From: Agromyces cerinus subsp. cerinus
GTDB lineage: Bacteria > Actinomycetota > Actinomycetes > Actinomycetales > Microbacteriaceae
NCBI RefSeq assembly: GCF_900142065.1
Contig: NZ_FSRJ01000006.1
Span: forward strand, 62,001 to 126,000
Length of the DNA: 64,000 nucleotides
Direction: 5' to 3'
A model generated the notes under the pieces. The model made no database searches. It had not been told where the DNA came from and saw nothing but the letters and a program-made list of their open reading frames with translations. A program made the translations under genes and the position numbers. Below, one piece after another: positions 53,932 to 63,121 of the stretch (its first letter is position 1; every line of letters starts with the position of its first letter).

Positions 53932-55472
53932 GCGTTCGCCTTCTTCTTGGCGGAGGTCATGCTGCGCATGAGCGCCTCCGGGTTGGCTTCGGATGCGGGG
54001 ATGTTGTCGGTGATCTGGCCTTCGAACACCGTGTAGATGCGGTCGGCGATGCCGAGCAGCTCGGGCAGCTCGCTCGAGATGAGGATGACGCCCTTGCCCT
54101 GCGCCGCGAGCGACTGGATGATCGTGTAGATCTCGTACTTGGCGCCGACGTCGATGCCGCGGGTGGGTTCGTCGAGGATGAGCAGGTCGGGGTCGGTGAA
54201 CATCCACTTCGCCAGCACGACCTTCTGCTGGTTGCCGCCCGAGAGCTTGGAGACGCCCGCGTCGACGCTCGGGGTCTTGATGCGCAGCTGCTTGCGGTAG
54301 CCCTCGGCGATGCCGAACTCCTGCGAGTCGTCGACCACACCGCGCTTCGCGATCTTCGAGAGCTTCGCCGACACGACCGATCGCTTGATCGTGTCGAGCA
54401 GGTTCAGCCCGAGCTGCTTGCGGTCTTCGCTGACGTACGCGAGACCGTGGTCGATCGCCGATTCGACGTCCTTCAGCACGATCTCCTGGCCGTCCTTCAC
54501 GATCGTGCCCGAGAGGTAGGTGCCGTAGGAGCGCCCGAAGATGCTCATCGCGAGCTCGGTGCGCCCTGCGCCCATGAGCCCGGCGAGGCCGACGATCTCA
54601 CCGCGCCGCACGTTGAGGCTCGAACCCTTGACCACGAGCCGCTCGGCCACCTGCGGGTGCTGGATCGTCCAGTCCTTCACCTCGAAGAACACGTCGCCGA
54701 TGTGCGGCGTGCGGTCGGGGAACCGACTCTCGAGCGAGCGGCCCACCATGCCCTTGATGATGCGGTCCTCGTCGACGCCGCCGGCGTGCACGTCGAGGGT
54801 CTCGATCGTGTGACCGTCGCGGATGATCGTGATCTCGTCGGCGACCGCTTCGATCTCGTTGAGCTTGTGCGAGATCATGATCGACGCGATGCCCTTGCCC
54901 TTCAGGCCGCGGATCAGGTCGAGCAGGTGCTGCGAGTCGTCTTCGTTGAGTGCGGCCGTCGGCTCGTCGAGGATCAGGAGCTTCACGTCCTTGACGAGCG
55001 CCTTCGCGATCTCGACGAGCTGCTGCTTGCCGACGCCGAGGTGCTTGATCTGCGTGTCGGGGTCTTCGTCGAGTCCGACTCGTGCGAGCAGGTCGATGGC
55101 CCGCACCTTCGCCGCGCGCCAGTCGATGCGACCGCCGTGGTTGATCTCGTTGCCGAGGAAGATGTTCTCGGTGATCGACAGCTCGGGGATGAGGGCGAGC
55201 TCCTGGTGGATGATCGCGATGCCGGCATTCTCGCTCTGGCGGATGTCGCGGAACTGCACCTCCTCGCCCCGGAAGATGATCTGCCCCGTGTACGTGCCGT
55301 GCGGGTAGACCCCGGAGAGCACCTTCATGAGGGTCGACTTGCCTGCGCCGTTCTCGCCGCAGATCGCGTGGATCTCGGCGGGCATCACGGTGAGCGAGAC
55401 ATCCGACAGCGCCTTCACGCCGGGGAACTCCTTGGTGATGGAGCGCATCTCGAGAATCGGCTGCGGCATCAT
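53928..55472 (-). CDS. mmsA: Monosaccharide ABC transporter ATP-binding protein MmsA/GguA
   Basis: A 514-residue ATPase with two fused nucleotide-binding domains. The first has Walker [10 protein letters not shown] (about residue 40), signature [12 protein letters not shown] and Walker [12 protein letters not shown]. The second has the usual degenerate [10 protein letters not shown], but keeps [15 protein letters not shown] and [14 protein letters not shown]. This matches the Mgl/Rbs/Ggu type. The ATG at 55472 has GGGAGG 6 nt upstream. A TGTGA-TCACA operator lies 106-119 bp upstream of the start. Confidence 0.95.
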   Translation of the reverse strand: MMPQPILEMRSITKEFPGVKALSDVSLTVMPAEIHAICGENGAGKSTLMKVLSGVYPHGTYTGQIIFRGEEVQFRDIRQSENAGIAIIHQELALIPELSITENIFLGNEINHGGRIDWRAAKVRAIDLLARVGLDEDPDTQIKHLGVGKQQLVEIAKALVKDVKLLILDEPTAALNEDDSQHLLDLIRGLKGKGIASIMISHKLNEIEAVADEITIIRDGHTIETLDVHAGGVDEDRIIKGMVGRSLESRFPDRTPHIGDVFFEVKDWTIQHPQVAERLVVKGSSLNVRRGEIVGLAGLMGAGRTELAMSIFGRSYGTYLSGTIVKDGQEIVLKDVESAIDHGLAYVSEDRKQLGLNLLDTIKRSVVSAKLSKIAKRGVVDDSQEFGIAEGYRKQLRIKTPSVDAGVSKLSGGNQQKVVLAKWMFTDPDLLILDEPTRGIDVGAKYEIYTIIQSLAAQGKGVILISSELPELLGIADRIYTVFEGQITDNIPASEANPEALMRSMTSAKKKANA

Positions 55473-55577
55473 CGGGTGCCTCCCGACCTGCGGGAGTCCG
55501 CAAGGGGTGTCGTCGGCGACTGGTTCACGTGCGACCTCGATGTCATTCGTTCGGGGGCGGTACCTGTGTGCGATCCG

Positions 55578-55591
55578 TGTGACCGTTCACA
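55578..55591. promoter_or_regulatory. LacI-type operator of the mmsAB-chvE operon
   Basis: TGTGACCGTTCACA is a 14-bp palindrome with one mismatched pair and a central CG. Two related sites lie before the LacI gene next door, so one regulator likely binds all three. Confidence 0.7.
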
Positions 55592-55625
55592 TCGAGACCA
55601 ATGGTGCATCCGAGATGCGGCGCTG

Positions 55626-56681
55626 TCAAGCCGAGTCAGTCACGCTTGTGTAACGGGGGCGGTGACCGGATGCCTGGGCCGACGAGCCGCGCACGACGAG
55701 CCGCGGCACGATCTCCTCGACCTCGAGCACCTCGCGCCCGTGCACCTGGTTCAGCAGCAGGGCCACTGCGCGGCGCCCGACCTCGCGGAAGTCCTGGTGC
55801 ACGGTCGTGAGCGGCGGCCACACGTGCTGGGCCACGGGGATGTCGTCGAATCCGACCACGCTGATCTCACCCGGCACGTCGAGGCCGGCGTCGCGGAACG
55901 CGTGCATGAGGCCGATCGCCATCTGGTCGTTCGCCGCGAACACCGCGGTGAAGTCGCGGGTGCGACTGAGCTCGCGGCCTGCGAAATAGCCGAAGTCGGC
56001 GCTCCAGTCGCCGAGGATCGGCGGGTGCAGGGTGAGGTCGGCATCGTAGACCGCATCGAGGAATCCGCGCATGCGCGCCTCGGCCTCGATCCAGTCCTGC
56101 GGGCCGGCCAGGTGCACGATCTCGCGGTGCCCGAGGCTCACGAGGTGCTGCGTGGCGCGGCGTGCGCCCGTCACCTGATCCACCGAGAGGGCGAGGTGGT
56201 CGCTCCGCCCGGTCGACTGCAGGCTCACGAACGGCACGCCGATCGGCGCCGCCGCGAGCACGTCGAAGACCCGCACCTGCGGGGCGATGACGACGAGCCC
56301 CTCGATCGCCTGCAGCATGAGGTGCTCGAGGGCATCGGTGATGGCCTCCGGCGTCACGGTGGCGAGATTCGCGGTGTTGACGTAGTACCCGTGCTCCCGC
56401 GCGGCATCCTCGATCGCGGCGATGCTCGTCGCTGGGCCGTACTCGGAGCTGCGCGCCGCCAGCACCCCGATGGTGTGCGAACGGCTCGTCACGAGGGCTC
56501 GCGCCGCGCGGTTCGGCCGGTACTGCAGCGTCTCCATGGCGAGGAGGACGCGCTCCTTGGTCTCGGGCCGGATGCTCGGATGGTCGTTCAGCACCCGCGA
56601 GACGGTCTGGTGGGACACCTCGGCCAGGCGCGCGACATCACGGATGCTGGGCGCCCGCCCTTTGGGAGTCTCAGGAGTCAC
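55626..56681 (-). CDS. LacI family transcriptional regulator of the mms operon
   Basis: A 351-residue LacI-type repressor: HTH SIRDVARLAEVSHQTVSRVL (about 12-30), hinge YRPNRAARALV, and a sugar-binding core with VFAANDQMAIGLMHAFRDAG and VVGFDDIPVAQHVWPPLTTV. The start is uncertain: GTG at 56681 gives a compact N-terminus; a GTG at 56696 would add five residues and touch the operator at 56702. It sits between the mms operon and the MFS gene on the same strand. Confidence 0.9.
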   Translation of the reverse strand: MTPETPKGRAPSIRDVARLAEVSHQTVSRVLNDHPSIRPETKERVLLAMETLQYRPNRAARALVTSRSHTIGVLAARSSEYGPATSIAAIEDAAREHGYYVNTANLATVTPEAITDALEHLMLQAIEGLVVIAPQVRVFDVLAAAPIGVPFVSLQSTGRSDHLALSVDQVTGARRATQHLVSLGHREIVHLAGPQDWIEAEARMRGFLDAVYDADLTLHPPILGDWSADFGYFAGRELSRTRDFTAVFAANDQMAIGLMHAFRDAGLDVPGEISVVGFDDIPVAQHVWPPLTTVHQDFREVGRRAVALLLNQVHGREVLEVEEIVPRLVVRGSSAQASGHRPRYTSVTDSA

Positions 56682-56701
56682 TGCCAACCCATTCACCCCG
56701 A

Positions 56702-56715
56702 TGTGCACGTTCACA
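56702..56715. promoter_or_regulatory. LacI-type operator at the LacI gene start
   Basis: TGTGCACGTTCACA has one mismatched pair and flanking AT/AT extends it to ATGTGCACGTTCACAT. It touches the start region of the gene, consistent with autorepression. Confidence 0.68.
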
Positions 56716-56768
56716 TCAGCGGCGCTTCCATTATGCACGGGGAGGTCGTTTCGCGCGCCATCGAGACG

Positions 56769-56781
56769 TGTGACAGTCACA
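56769..56781. promoter_or_regulatory. Second LacI-type operator upstream of the LacI gene
   Basis: TGTGACAGTCACA is a perfect 13-bp palindrome around a central A. It is about 60 bp from the site at 56702, a distance that would allow two bound repressor dimers. Confidence 0.6.
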
Positions 56782-56809
56782 TGGCGGGATCGGCGCACGG
56801 CCCCGAGGC

Positions 56810-58282
56810 TCAGCTCGCGACCGAGGACGCGCCGAGCGGTCGCACCCGACCGGCGAGCAGCACGGCGACCACCGCGATCGCGACGGTCACGGCGAAGTCC
56901 GCGGCGAACATTCCCGAACCCAGCGCGCTCGAGACGAGCGCCGTGATCGCGAGCGCGATAGCCGCGCCGAGCGACTCGGAGATGGTGAGGGCCGCGCTGT
57001 TGAAGCCCTGCGCGGAGACGGGCGAGAGGGCGAGCACCGCGACCGAGAACCGCGGGTACATGAAGCCCATGGCACCGCCCGCGAGCGTCCACGCCGTGAA
57101 CGCGATCGCCGGCGCCAGCGTGAACAGGGCGACGACGAACACGACCGCGAGCGAGATCGCGAGCAGGATCGTGCCGATCACGACGGCCTGCGTGTTCGAC
57201 ACCCGAGTGAGCCGCCCCTGGAGCCACGACGCGGCCGCCCACGAGACGCCGGCACCGGTCAGCACCGCGCCGGCGAGGCTCGGCGAGAACTCGTAGCGCT
57301 CGATGAAGAGGTACGGCAGGTAGATCTCGCTGCCGAAGAACGCGCCGGCCACGATGAGCTTCAGCAGCACCGTCGCCGGCATGCCGCGCGCCGCGCGCAG
57401 GGTGCCCGGCGGCAGCAGCGGCCGCGCCGCCCACGCCGCGAGCGCGATCGCGGCGATCGCGACCACCCAGCGCCACGGGTCGCCGAGCTCCTTCGCGAGC
57501 GAGACGCCGAGTGCCGCGGCGGCCACGAGCACCGCCCAGCCCATGCGGCTGATGCTCCACTGCACCGAGGGATCACCCTGCACCTGGTCGCGCACGCGCA
57601 GCACGGGCGGCAGCATCATCGCGGCGGCGGGCACGACGAGCGCGATGACGCCGAGGAACACCCAGTGCCAGCTGAACGTCTCGGCGACGACACCGGCGAG
57701 CGCCGGGCCGATGATCGACGGGATCACCCAGGCCGCGGCGAAGCCGGCGAAGACCCGGGCCCGGAGCTCCGCCGGGTACACCCGGCCCACGATCACGTAG
57801 AGCGGCACGATGACCGCAGCGCCCGAGAGGCCGTGCACGAACCGGCCGACGATGAAGACCTCCATGTTCACCGCGGTGCCGGCGATCACGAGGCCGACGA
57901 CGAACAGTGCGGCCGAGACCAGGAGCGACGGGATCGGCCCCGAGCGGTCGGTCCAGTTGCCCGCGATGACCATGCCGATGATGCCGGCGGCGAGCGGCAC
58001 GGCGAAGGCGAGCGCGAAGAGCGATGCGCCGTCGAGCTGCTCGGCCACGAGCGGCATGATCGTCGTGACCGCCATCGCCTCGAACGCGGCGAGGAAGATG
58101 AGCGAGAACATGCCGATCGACAGCCACCGGTACGGCTTCGACAGCGGACCGGCGGCGGGCACGGGCGTCACCGGTTCGGCGATCGGCGCAGCGGATGCCG
58201 CGGCGCCCGCCGCGATCGCAGCGCTCGTCGCCTCGGGGTCGGTCGAGGGCGGCGCTGGCGTCTCTGCGGTGGGTTCGGTCAC
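56810..58282 (-). CDS. MFS family transporter (drug/multidrug type)
   Basis: A 490-residue major facilitator protein with a 45-residue Ala/Pro-rich N-terminus and about 14 hydrophobic helices. Motif A is visible as NWTDRSG after helix 2 and a proline-rich motif GPALAGVV in helix 5. It is similar to EmrB/QacA-type proton-driven exporters. The GTG start at 58282 has no clear ribosome site. No partner efflux gene is adjacent, and the drug or metabolite is unknown. Confidence 0.88.
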   Translation of the reverse strand: MTEPTAETPAPPSTDPEATSAAIAAGAAASAAPIAEPVTPVPAAGPLSKPYRWLSIGMFSLIFLAAFEAMAVTTIMPLVAEQLDGASLFALAFAVPLAAGIIGMVIAGNWTDRSGPIPSLLVSAALFVVGLVIAGTAVNMEVFIVGRFVHGLSGAAVIVPLYVIVGRVYPAELRARVFAGFAAAWVIPSIIGPALAGVVAETFSWHWVFLGVIALVVPAAAMMLPPVLRVRDQVQGDPSVQWSISRMGWAVLVAAAALGVSLAKELGDPWRWVVAIAAIALAAWAARPLLPPGTLRAARGMPATVLLKLIVAGAFFGSEIYLPYLFIERYEFSPSLAGAVLTGAGVSWAAASWLQGRLTRVSNTQAVVIGTILLAISLAVVFVVALFTLAPAIAFTAWTLAGGAMGFMYPRFSVAVLALSPVSAQGFNSAALTISESLGAAIALAITALVSSALGSGMFAADFAVTVAIAVVAVLLAGRVRPLGASSVAS

Positions 58283-58322
58283 CCTGTCGAGCCTACGACT
58301 TCAAGCACGCTTGAACTCAAGG

Positions 58323-58360
58323 GGATGCCCCGGGTGGCGAAACCGCCGCCCGGGGCATCC
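58323..58360. terminator. Terminator after the phytase gene
   Basis: GGATGCCCCGGGTGGCG pairs with CGCCGCCCGGGGCATCC over a 4-nt loop AAAC, with one wobble pair. It lies 10 bp beyond the phytase stop and again has GGATGCC/GGCATCC at its base. Confidence 0.85.
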
Positions 58361-58370
58361 GAACCGTCGA

Positions 58371-59720
58371 CTACCGGAAGCGCGGGTCGTTGCCCGCGGC
58401 GGTGCTCACCTTCAGCTGCAGCGCCTCGGCGATGTCATCCCAGTCCACGTAGGAGAAGTTCGTCGCATCGCGGTCGCCGTCGACGCCCTCGCCGGTCTCG
58501 GGCTCGTCGTGCGTCACGAGCAGTCCCTCGCGGTAGTCGCCGACGACGCGATTGGTGACGGCGAGCCCGTCGGAGCCGTTGATCTCATCGGCACCCTCGA
58601 CACCGTCGACGCGGAACGTGCCGACGAGGCGGTTGCGTCCCTGCCGTTCGTAGACGGCGAAGGTGTCGTCGCCCTGGCTCGAGACGATGAGGTATCCGGT
58701 GGCGCCGGGCCCGTAGTAGAGGTCGACGCCCTCTGCGTCGGCCTCGAGCACCGGGCCTCCGAAGCCTTCGTCACCCGCGTCGACGGGCGCGCATTCCTCG
58801 GTCTCGGGGTCGTACGCGTCGTGGACGCCGAAGTCCTTCACCCGGTCGATGAGCCGCGGCTCGGCCGCGCCGAAGGGGAGCTGCAGACGCCAGAGGCCGA
58901 CATCCTCCTGCGCCGCGTACAGCACGCCGGTGCGCTGGTCGACGGTGAGACCCTCGAGGTGCGGTTCGATGCCGGGTTCGTCGCACGGCGTCCAGGTGGT
59001 GCCGTCGGGCAGCGGGAACGAGGCCGGCATGTCGGTCGTGGCGACGTCGGCGTACCCGAGCGCACCGTCGATCTCGACGATGCGGGCGGTCGCGAGGGTC
59101 GTGGCGCCCTCCTGCGTGACGACGGCGTACGCGTCGCCACCGCCGGCCGGCTGCCACATGGCGAGGCCGTAGGCGGTGTGCCCCTCGTCGACCGTCGCCC
59201 GGTCGGCACTGAAGAGGAACGGCTGTTCGGCCGCGGTGACCTCGACGAGCGGGGTCTCCGCCTCCGTGCCGGCGGGGTCGATCGTGAAGAAGCGCAACTG
59301 ATCGTTGTAACGGTCGGAGACGACGGCGACGTCGACGCGCTCGCCGTCGAGCTCGACGCCGTAGGCGATGTCGACGTTGTTGTACCGGCCCTCGGTGCCG
59401 TCGGCGCGGGGCGCGACCGTGGCGGGCAGCGACTGCAGCTCGTCCGACTCGAGGTCGTAGACGCGGAGGCCGCCCTCCTTCGCCGTGACGATCACGATGG
59501 ACTCGTCGGATTCGCCCGGGTGCACCCAGATCGCCGGGTCGTCGCCGACGGCGTTGCCGCCCGCCTCATCGTCGTAGAGCACGGGCGTCTCGTTGTCGGT
59601 CGTGACGACGGCCGGGGCGTCACCGGCGTGGCGAGGTGCGGCGGCCCACGCAGCGGGCGCGGTTGCGAGGAGCAGGGCGGCGACGGATGCCGTTGCGGCA
59701 CCCTTCAGCAATGGGGTCAT
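58371..59720 (-). CDS. Secreted beta-propeller phytase (3-phytase)
   Basis: A 449-residue exported enzyme that should release phosphate from phytate with calcium. A Sec signal peptide covers about 1-27. The propeller is marked by DDPAIWVHPGESDESIVIVT, KEGGLRVYDLESDELQ, GRYNNVDIAYGVE, VVSDRYNDQLRFF and EGVDLYYGPGATGYLIVSSQ, the conserved acidic calcium and phosphate sites of BPP phytases. Length and layout fit the family. It ends at the hairpin 58323-58360. Confidence 0.93.
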   Translation of the reverse strand: MTPLLKGAATASVAALLLATAPAAWAAAPRHAGDAPAVVTTDNETPVLYDDEAGGNAVGDDPAIWVHPGESDESIVIVTAKEGGLRVYDLESDELQSLPATVAPRADGTEGRYNNVDIAYGVELDGERVDVAVVSDRYNDQLRFFTIDPAGTEAETPLVEVTAAEQPFLFSADRATVDEGHTAYGLAMWQPAGGGDAYAVVTQEGATTLATARIVEIDGALGYADVATTDMPASFPLPDGTTWTPCDEPGIEPHLEGLTVDQRTGVLYAAQEDVGLWRLQLPFGAAEPRLIDRVKDFGVHDAYDPETEECAPVDAGDEGFGGPVLEADAEGVDLYYGPGATGYLIVSSQGDDTFAVYERQGRNRLVGTFRVDGVEGADEINGSDGLAVTNRVVGDYREGLLVTHDEPETGEGVDGDRDATNFSYVDWDDIAEALQLKVSTAAGNDPRFR

Positions 59721-59804
59721 GCGACGAGACTCGCGGACACCGCGGAACAGCGGCTGGACGCCAGGTGAATTCGGCCCGACGAGGAGACCCCGCCGTGCCG
59801 CCGC

Positions 59805-60635
59805 TCAGAACTCCTCGTGCGTGTCGGGGTCGCCGCCCCAGATGCGCCCGCGCGACAACGCGGAGATGGCGTCGACCTCTTCGGTCGTGAGCGCGAACCC
59901 GAAGACGTCGAGGTTCTCACGGCGGCGCGCGGCATCCGACGACTTCGGAATCGGCACCGCCTCGAGCTCGACGTGCCAGCGCAGCACCGCCTGCGCCGGA
60001 GTGACGCCGTGGGCCGCAGCGACCTCGGCGACGACCGGCTCCTGCAGCAGTTCGGTGCGCTTGGCGAGCGGACTCCAGCTCATGGTGCGGATGTCGTGCT
60101 CGTCGTGGAAGGCGCGGAGCTCCTCCTGCGGGAAGTAGGGGTGCAGCTCGACCTGGTTCACGACGGGCACGATGCCCGTGCTGTCGATGAGTCGCGTGAG
60201 CATCTCGGCCGTGAAGTTCGAGACGCCGATCGCCCGCACGAGCCCCTTCTCACGCAGCGAGATCATCGCCCGCCAGCTCTCGAGGTACTTGCCGAGGCGC
60301 GGCAGGGGCCAATGGATCAGGTACAGGTCGACCCAGTCGAGGTCGAGCCGCAACCGCGACTGCTCGAAGCTCGCGATGGTCTCGTCGAAGCCATGGTGCT
60401 TGCCCGGCAGCTTCGTCGCGATCACGAGGTCGCTGCGGTCGACGTCGGTGCGACGGATCGCCTCGCCGACGGCCTCTTCGTTGCCGTAGTTGAAGGCCGT
60501 GTCGATGAGGCGGTAGCCCTCGGCGATGCCCGAAGTGATCGCGTCGATGCCCGCCTGGTCGTCGAGCCCGTACGTGCCGAGTCCGATCGCGGGAATCGTG
60601 TTGCCGTCGCGGAGTGCATACGCGGGAGCGATCAT
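59805..60635 (-). CDS. Aldo/keto reductase
   Basis: A 276-residue NADPH-dependent oxidoreductase with the catalytic tetrad elements: DTAFNYGNEEAV (Asp, Tyr), IATKLPGKHH (Lys) and YLIHWPLP (His). SWSPLAK and PIPKSSDAAR bind the cofactor. This is the 2,5-diketo-gluconate reductase/AKR5-like group. The ATG at 60635 has GAGG 8 nt upstream; an ATG at 60653 is an alternative. Substrate is unknown. Confidence 0.94.
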   Translation of the reverse strand: MIAPAYALRDGNTIPAIGLGTYGLDDQAGIDAITSGIAEGYRLIDTAFNYGNEEAVGEAIRRTDVDRSDLVIATKLPGKHHGFDETIASFEQSRLRLDLDWVDLYLIHWPLPRLGKYLESWRAMISLREKGLVRAIGVSNFTAEMLTRLIDSTGIVPVVNQVELHPYFPQEELRAFHDEHDIRTMSWSPLAKRTELLQEPVVAEVAAAHGVTPAQAVLRWHVELEAVPIPKSSDAARRRENLDVFGFALTTEEVDAISALSRGRIWGGDPDTHEEF

Positions 60636-60715
60636 CTGTCCATCCTCACGCACACGAGCGCCTGATGCCAGATACGACGCCCCGCGGATTGCGGACGTCG
60701 GCGCTGCGGGCCACC

Positions 60716-61639
60716 TCAGTTCGGGGGGAGCTCCGCGAATGCGCGCACCGGGAAGGTGCCGAATCCGGCGACGCGCGGCGGCACCGCCGTGAAGCGGGCG
60801 CCGCGCACCGGCACTTCGGCGAGCGCGGTGAGGTGCTCCACGACGTGGATGCCCGCCGCGAGCAGGATCGAGTGCGCCGGGCGCTCGCCCGCCGACTCGG
60901 CGTCGTCGATGTTCAGCGAGTCGATGCCGACGATCGCGACGCCGGCGTCGGCGAGGTGCTGCGCGCCCGCCTCGGTCAGGAACGGCGCACCGTGGCCGTA
61001 CTCGGGCGTGCCGAAGTGGCGGTTCCAGCCGGTGTGCAGCAGCACCGCCGTGCCCGCGAGTTCGCGGTCGAAGAAGACCTCTGCGGGAATGCCGCGCTCC
61101 GCGGCATCCGTCAATCTGAAGACCTCGGCCGGGATGCCGACGAGCGTCTCGAGCGACAGGCTCGCGAGGTCGCCGCCGTCGGCGTAGCGGTGGAACGGGC
61201 TGTCGAGGTAGGTGCCGGTGTTGCCCGCCATCGCGATGATGTCGATCTCGAACTCGGTGCCCGGTGCGTAGTGCTCACGCGAAGCCTCGCGCGTGAGGTG
61301 CGGCGTGATCACCGGCGCCGGGATGCCCGGGTAGGTCACGAGCCCCTCGCTGATCGTGTGGCTGAGGTCGACGAGTCGCCCGCGCTGCGTGCTGCCGGAA
61401 GCAGCGGATGCCTCGGCGCCGACGCCCCGCGAGCCCTTGTGCGCCTCTTCGACGATCTCGAGGTTCGAGAGCTCGACGCTGCCGACGAGCGCGAGCCCGA
61501 GGTGGCGCACGAGCAGCTCGCCGATCTGCGTCTCGGTGAGGTGCTGCGACGGCAGGTCGAGCCGGAACGCCTCGGCGCGCAGGCCTCCCCCGTTGACGAA
61601 GGCGATGTCGGCGTCGAAGTGGGCGCGGTACTCGGTCAT
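60716..61639 (-). CDS. Cyclase family protein with extra N-terminal domain and altered metal site
   Basis: A 307-residue protein. The C-terminal about 220 residues are the kynurenine-formamidase-like cyclase domain: GRLVDLSHTISEGLVTYPGI and the metal-site block AGNTGTYLDSPFHRY. The family normally has HxGTHxDxPxH; here the first two His positions are Asn and Tyr, while Asp and the last His remain. The first about 85 residues form an unassigned domain starting MTEYRAHFDADIAFVNGGGL. Its ATG overlaps the permease stop by 4 nt, so substrate uptake and hydrolysis may be coupled. Confidence 0.85.
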   Translation of the reverse strand: MTEYRAHFDADIAFVNGGGLRAEAFRLDLPSQHLTETQIGELLVRHLGLALVGSVELSNLEIVEEAHKGSRGVGAEASAASGSTQRGRLVDLSHTISEGLVTYPGIPAPVITPHLTREASREHYAPGTEFEIDIIAMAGNTGTYLDSPFHRYADGGDLASLSLETLVGIPAEVFRLTDAAERGIPAEVFFDRELAGTAVLLHTGWNRHFGTPEYGHGAPFLTEAGAQHLADAGVAIVGIDSLNIDDAESAGERPAHSILLAAGIHVVEHLTALAEVPVRGARFTAVPPRVAGFGTFPVRAFAELPPN

Positions 61640-63063
61640 TCGGTCTCCTGTGCGACGGGCTGGGCCGGGTGGGCGGCGGGTGTGGACTCGGCAGCGATCG
61701 GTTCACCACGGCGGCGGGCACGCACCCGGCGCACCACCGTCACGAGCACCGCGGCGGCGGCGAGCACGAGCGGCACGAGCAGGTTCGCCCAGGCCAGCAC
61801 GAGGAGTCCCATGGTCATGACCGTCGCGACGACCGCGAGCCACCAGCCGAACGACCAGCGCTTCAGCAGGAGGGTCGCGGCGAGCATGCCCACGGCGTAG
61901 ATCGCGACCATGTTGCTCGTGTGGACGAGGATGAACCCCGTGAGATCGAGGTCGTTCAGCAGCATGAGGCCGAAGTAGGCGACGATGAGCACCCCGGTGA
62001 GGGCGAGCGCGCGACGCGGCACCTCGCCGTCGGCGGCGCCCTTGGCGAAGAACTTGGGCAGGTCGCCGTCGCGCCCGAGTGCGGCGCCCAGCTTGCCGAA
62101 CGCCGGCATGTAGGCGTTCATCACGCCGAGCGTGACGATCGCCGCGACGATCGCGACGAGCACGGGGCCGATGCCGGGCGCGGTCGTCTCGACGAGGTCG
62201 AGCAGCGGCACCTGGCCGTCGCCCGCCCGGTCGCCGAGCACCGCGACCGTGACGAACTGCAGGGCGAGGTAGCCGGCGCCGACCACGACGACGGCGATGC
62301 CCGTCGCGAGCGGGATGATCTTGCGCGGGTTCCTGAACTCCCCGGCGATGTGGGTGCCGACCTCCCAGCCGGCGAAGGCCCAGACGAAGAGGCTGATGGC
62401 GACGCCGACGCCGCCCCAGCCGTTCGGCAGGAACGGCGTGAAGTTGGATGCCTCGGCGGCCGGGAACGTGACCGCGACCACGCCGACGACCACGGCGATC
62501 AAGAGACCGGTGAGCACGAACTGCACCCAGCCCGCGACCCGCACACCGAACCAATTGACGATGAACGGGGGCACGAAGACCGCGAAGCCGATGATCGGCA
62601 CCGCCGAGCGATCGATGCCGAGCACCGCGACCACGTACTCGCCGCCGAGCACGGCGAGCACCGGGGCGCCGATGCAGACGCCGAAGTAGAACCAGTACCC
62701 GGCCATGCGGGCGGCGGTGTCGCCGAGCGCACGGCGCGCGTAGCTCGCGACGCCGCCCGCATCTGGGTAACGCGAGGCGAGCGCTGCGAAGGTGCCGGCG
62801 AGCGGGATCGACAGCACGAGCACCACGGCGACCGCGACGACCGAGGCCGGACCGGCGGCCGAGGCGGCGAGGCCGGGCAGCACGAGGATGCCGGTGCCGA
62901 GTACGCTCGCGATATAGAGCGCCGTGCCCTGCACGAGCCCGAGGCTGCCGCGGTGCGGCTCGGAATCAGCGGTCGCCGCGGTGCCGGATGCCGGGTGCAG
63001 GGCAGGTGCCGCGCCGGCTGCCACGGCGGTCTGGTTCGAAGTCACCCGCTCATTCTGGGGCAT
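61636..63063 (-). CDS. APC family amino acid permease
   Basis: A 475-residue amino acid transporter with 12 helices. The first helix ALYIASVLGTGILVLPG has the unwound GxG substrate motif of the APC fold; AFAGWEVGTHIAGEFRNP is the helix 6 counterpart. N-terminal about 35 residues are hydrophilic. The start is uncertain (ATG 63063 or GTG 63045). The gene overlaps the cyclase gene by ATGA. It is not a GadC match in context. Confidence 0.9.
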   Translation of the reverse strand: MPQNERVTSNQTAVAAGAAPALHPASGTAATADSEPHRGSLGLVQGTALYIASVLGTGILVLPGLAASAAGPASVVAVAVVLVLSIPLAGTFAALASRYPDAGGVASYARRALGDTAARMAGYWFYFGVCIGAPVLAVLGGEYVVAVLGIDRSAVPIIGFAVFVPPFIVNWFGVRVAGWVQFVLTGLLIAVVVGVVAVTFPAAEASNFTPFLPNGWGGVGVAISLFVWAFAGWEVGTHIAGEFRNPRKIIPLATGIAVVVVGAGYLALQFVTVAVLGDRAGDGQVPLLDLVETTAPGIGPVLVAIVAAIVTLGVMNAYMPAFGKLGAALGRDGDLPKFFAKGAADGEVPRRALALTGVLIVAYFGLMLLNDLDLTGFILVHTSNMVAIYAVGMLAATLLLKRWSFGWWLAVVATVMTMGLLVLAWANLLVPLVLAAAAVLVTVVRRVRARRRGEPIAAESTPAAHPAQPVAQETE

Positions 63064-63121
63064 CCCACCGTCATGCACCGCTGGCAGGATTGACACACTT
63101 CGTCGAAATACTGCCAGCCAC

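Noticed and set aside
54447..57296. A 949-codon plus-strand frame over mmsA, its regulator and part of the MFS gene
   Set aside because: Spans three real minus-strand genes and has no domain; a GC-bias artefact.
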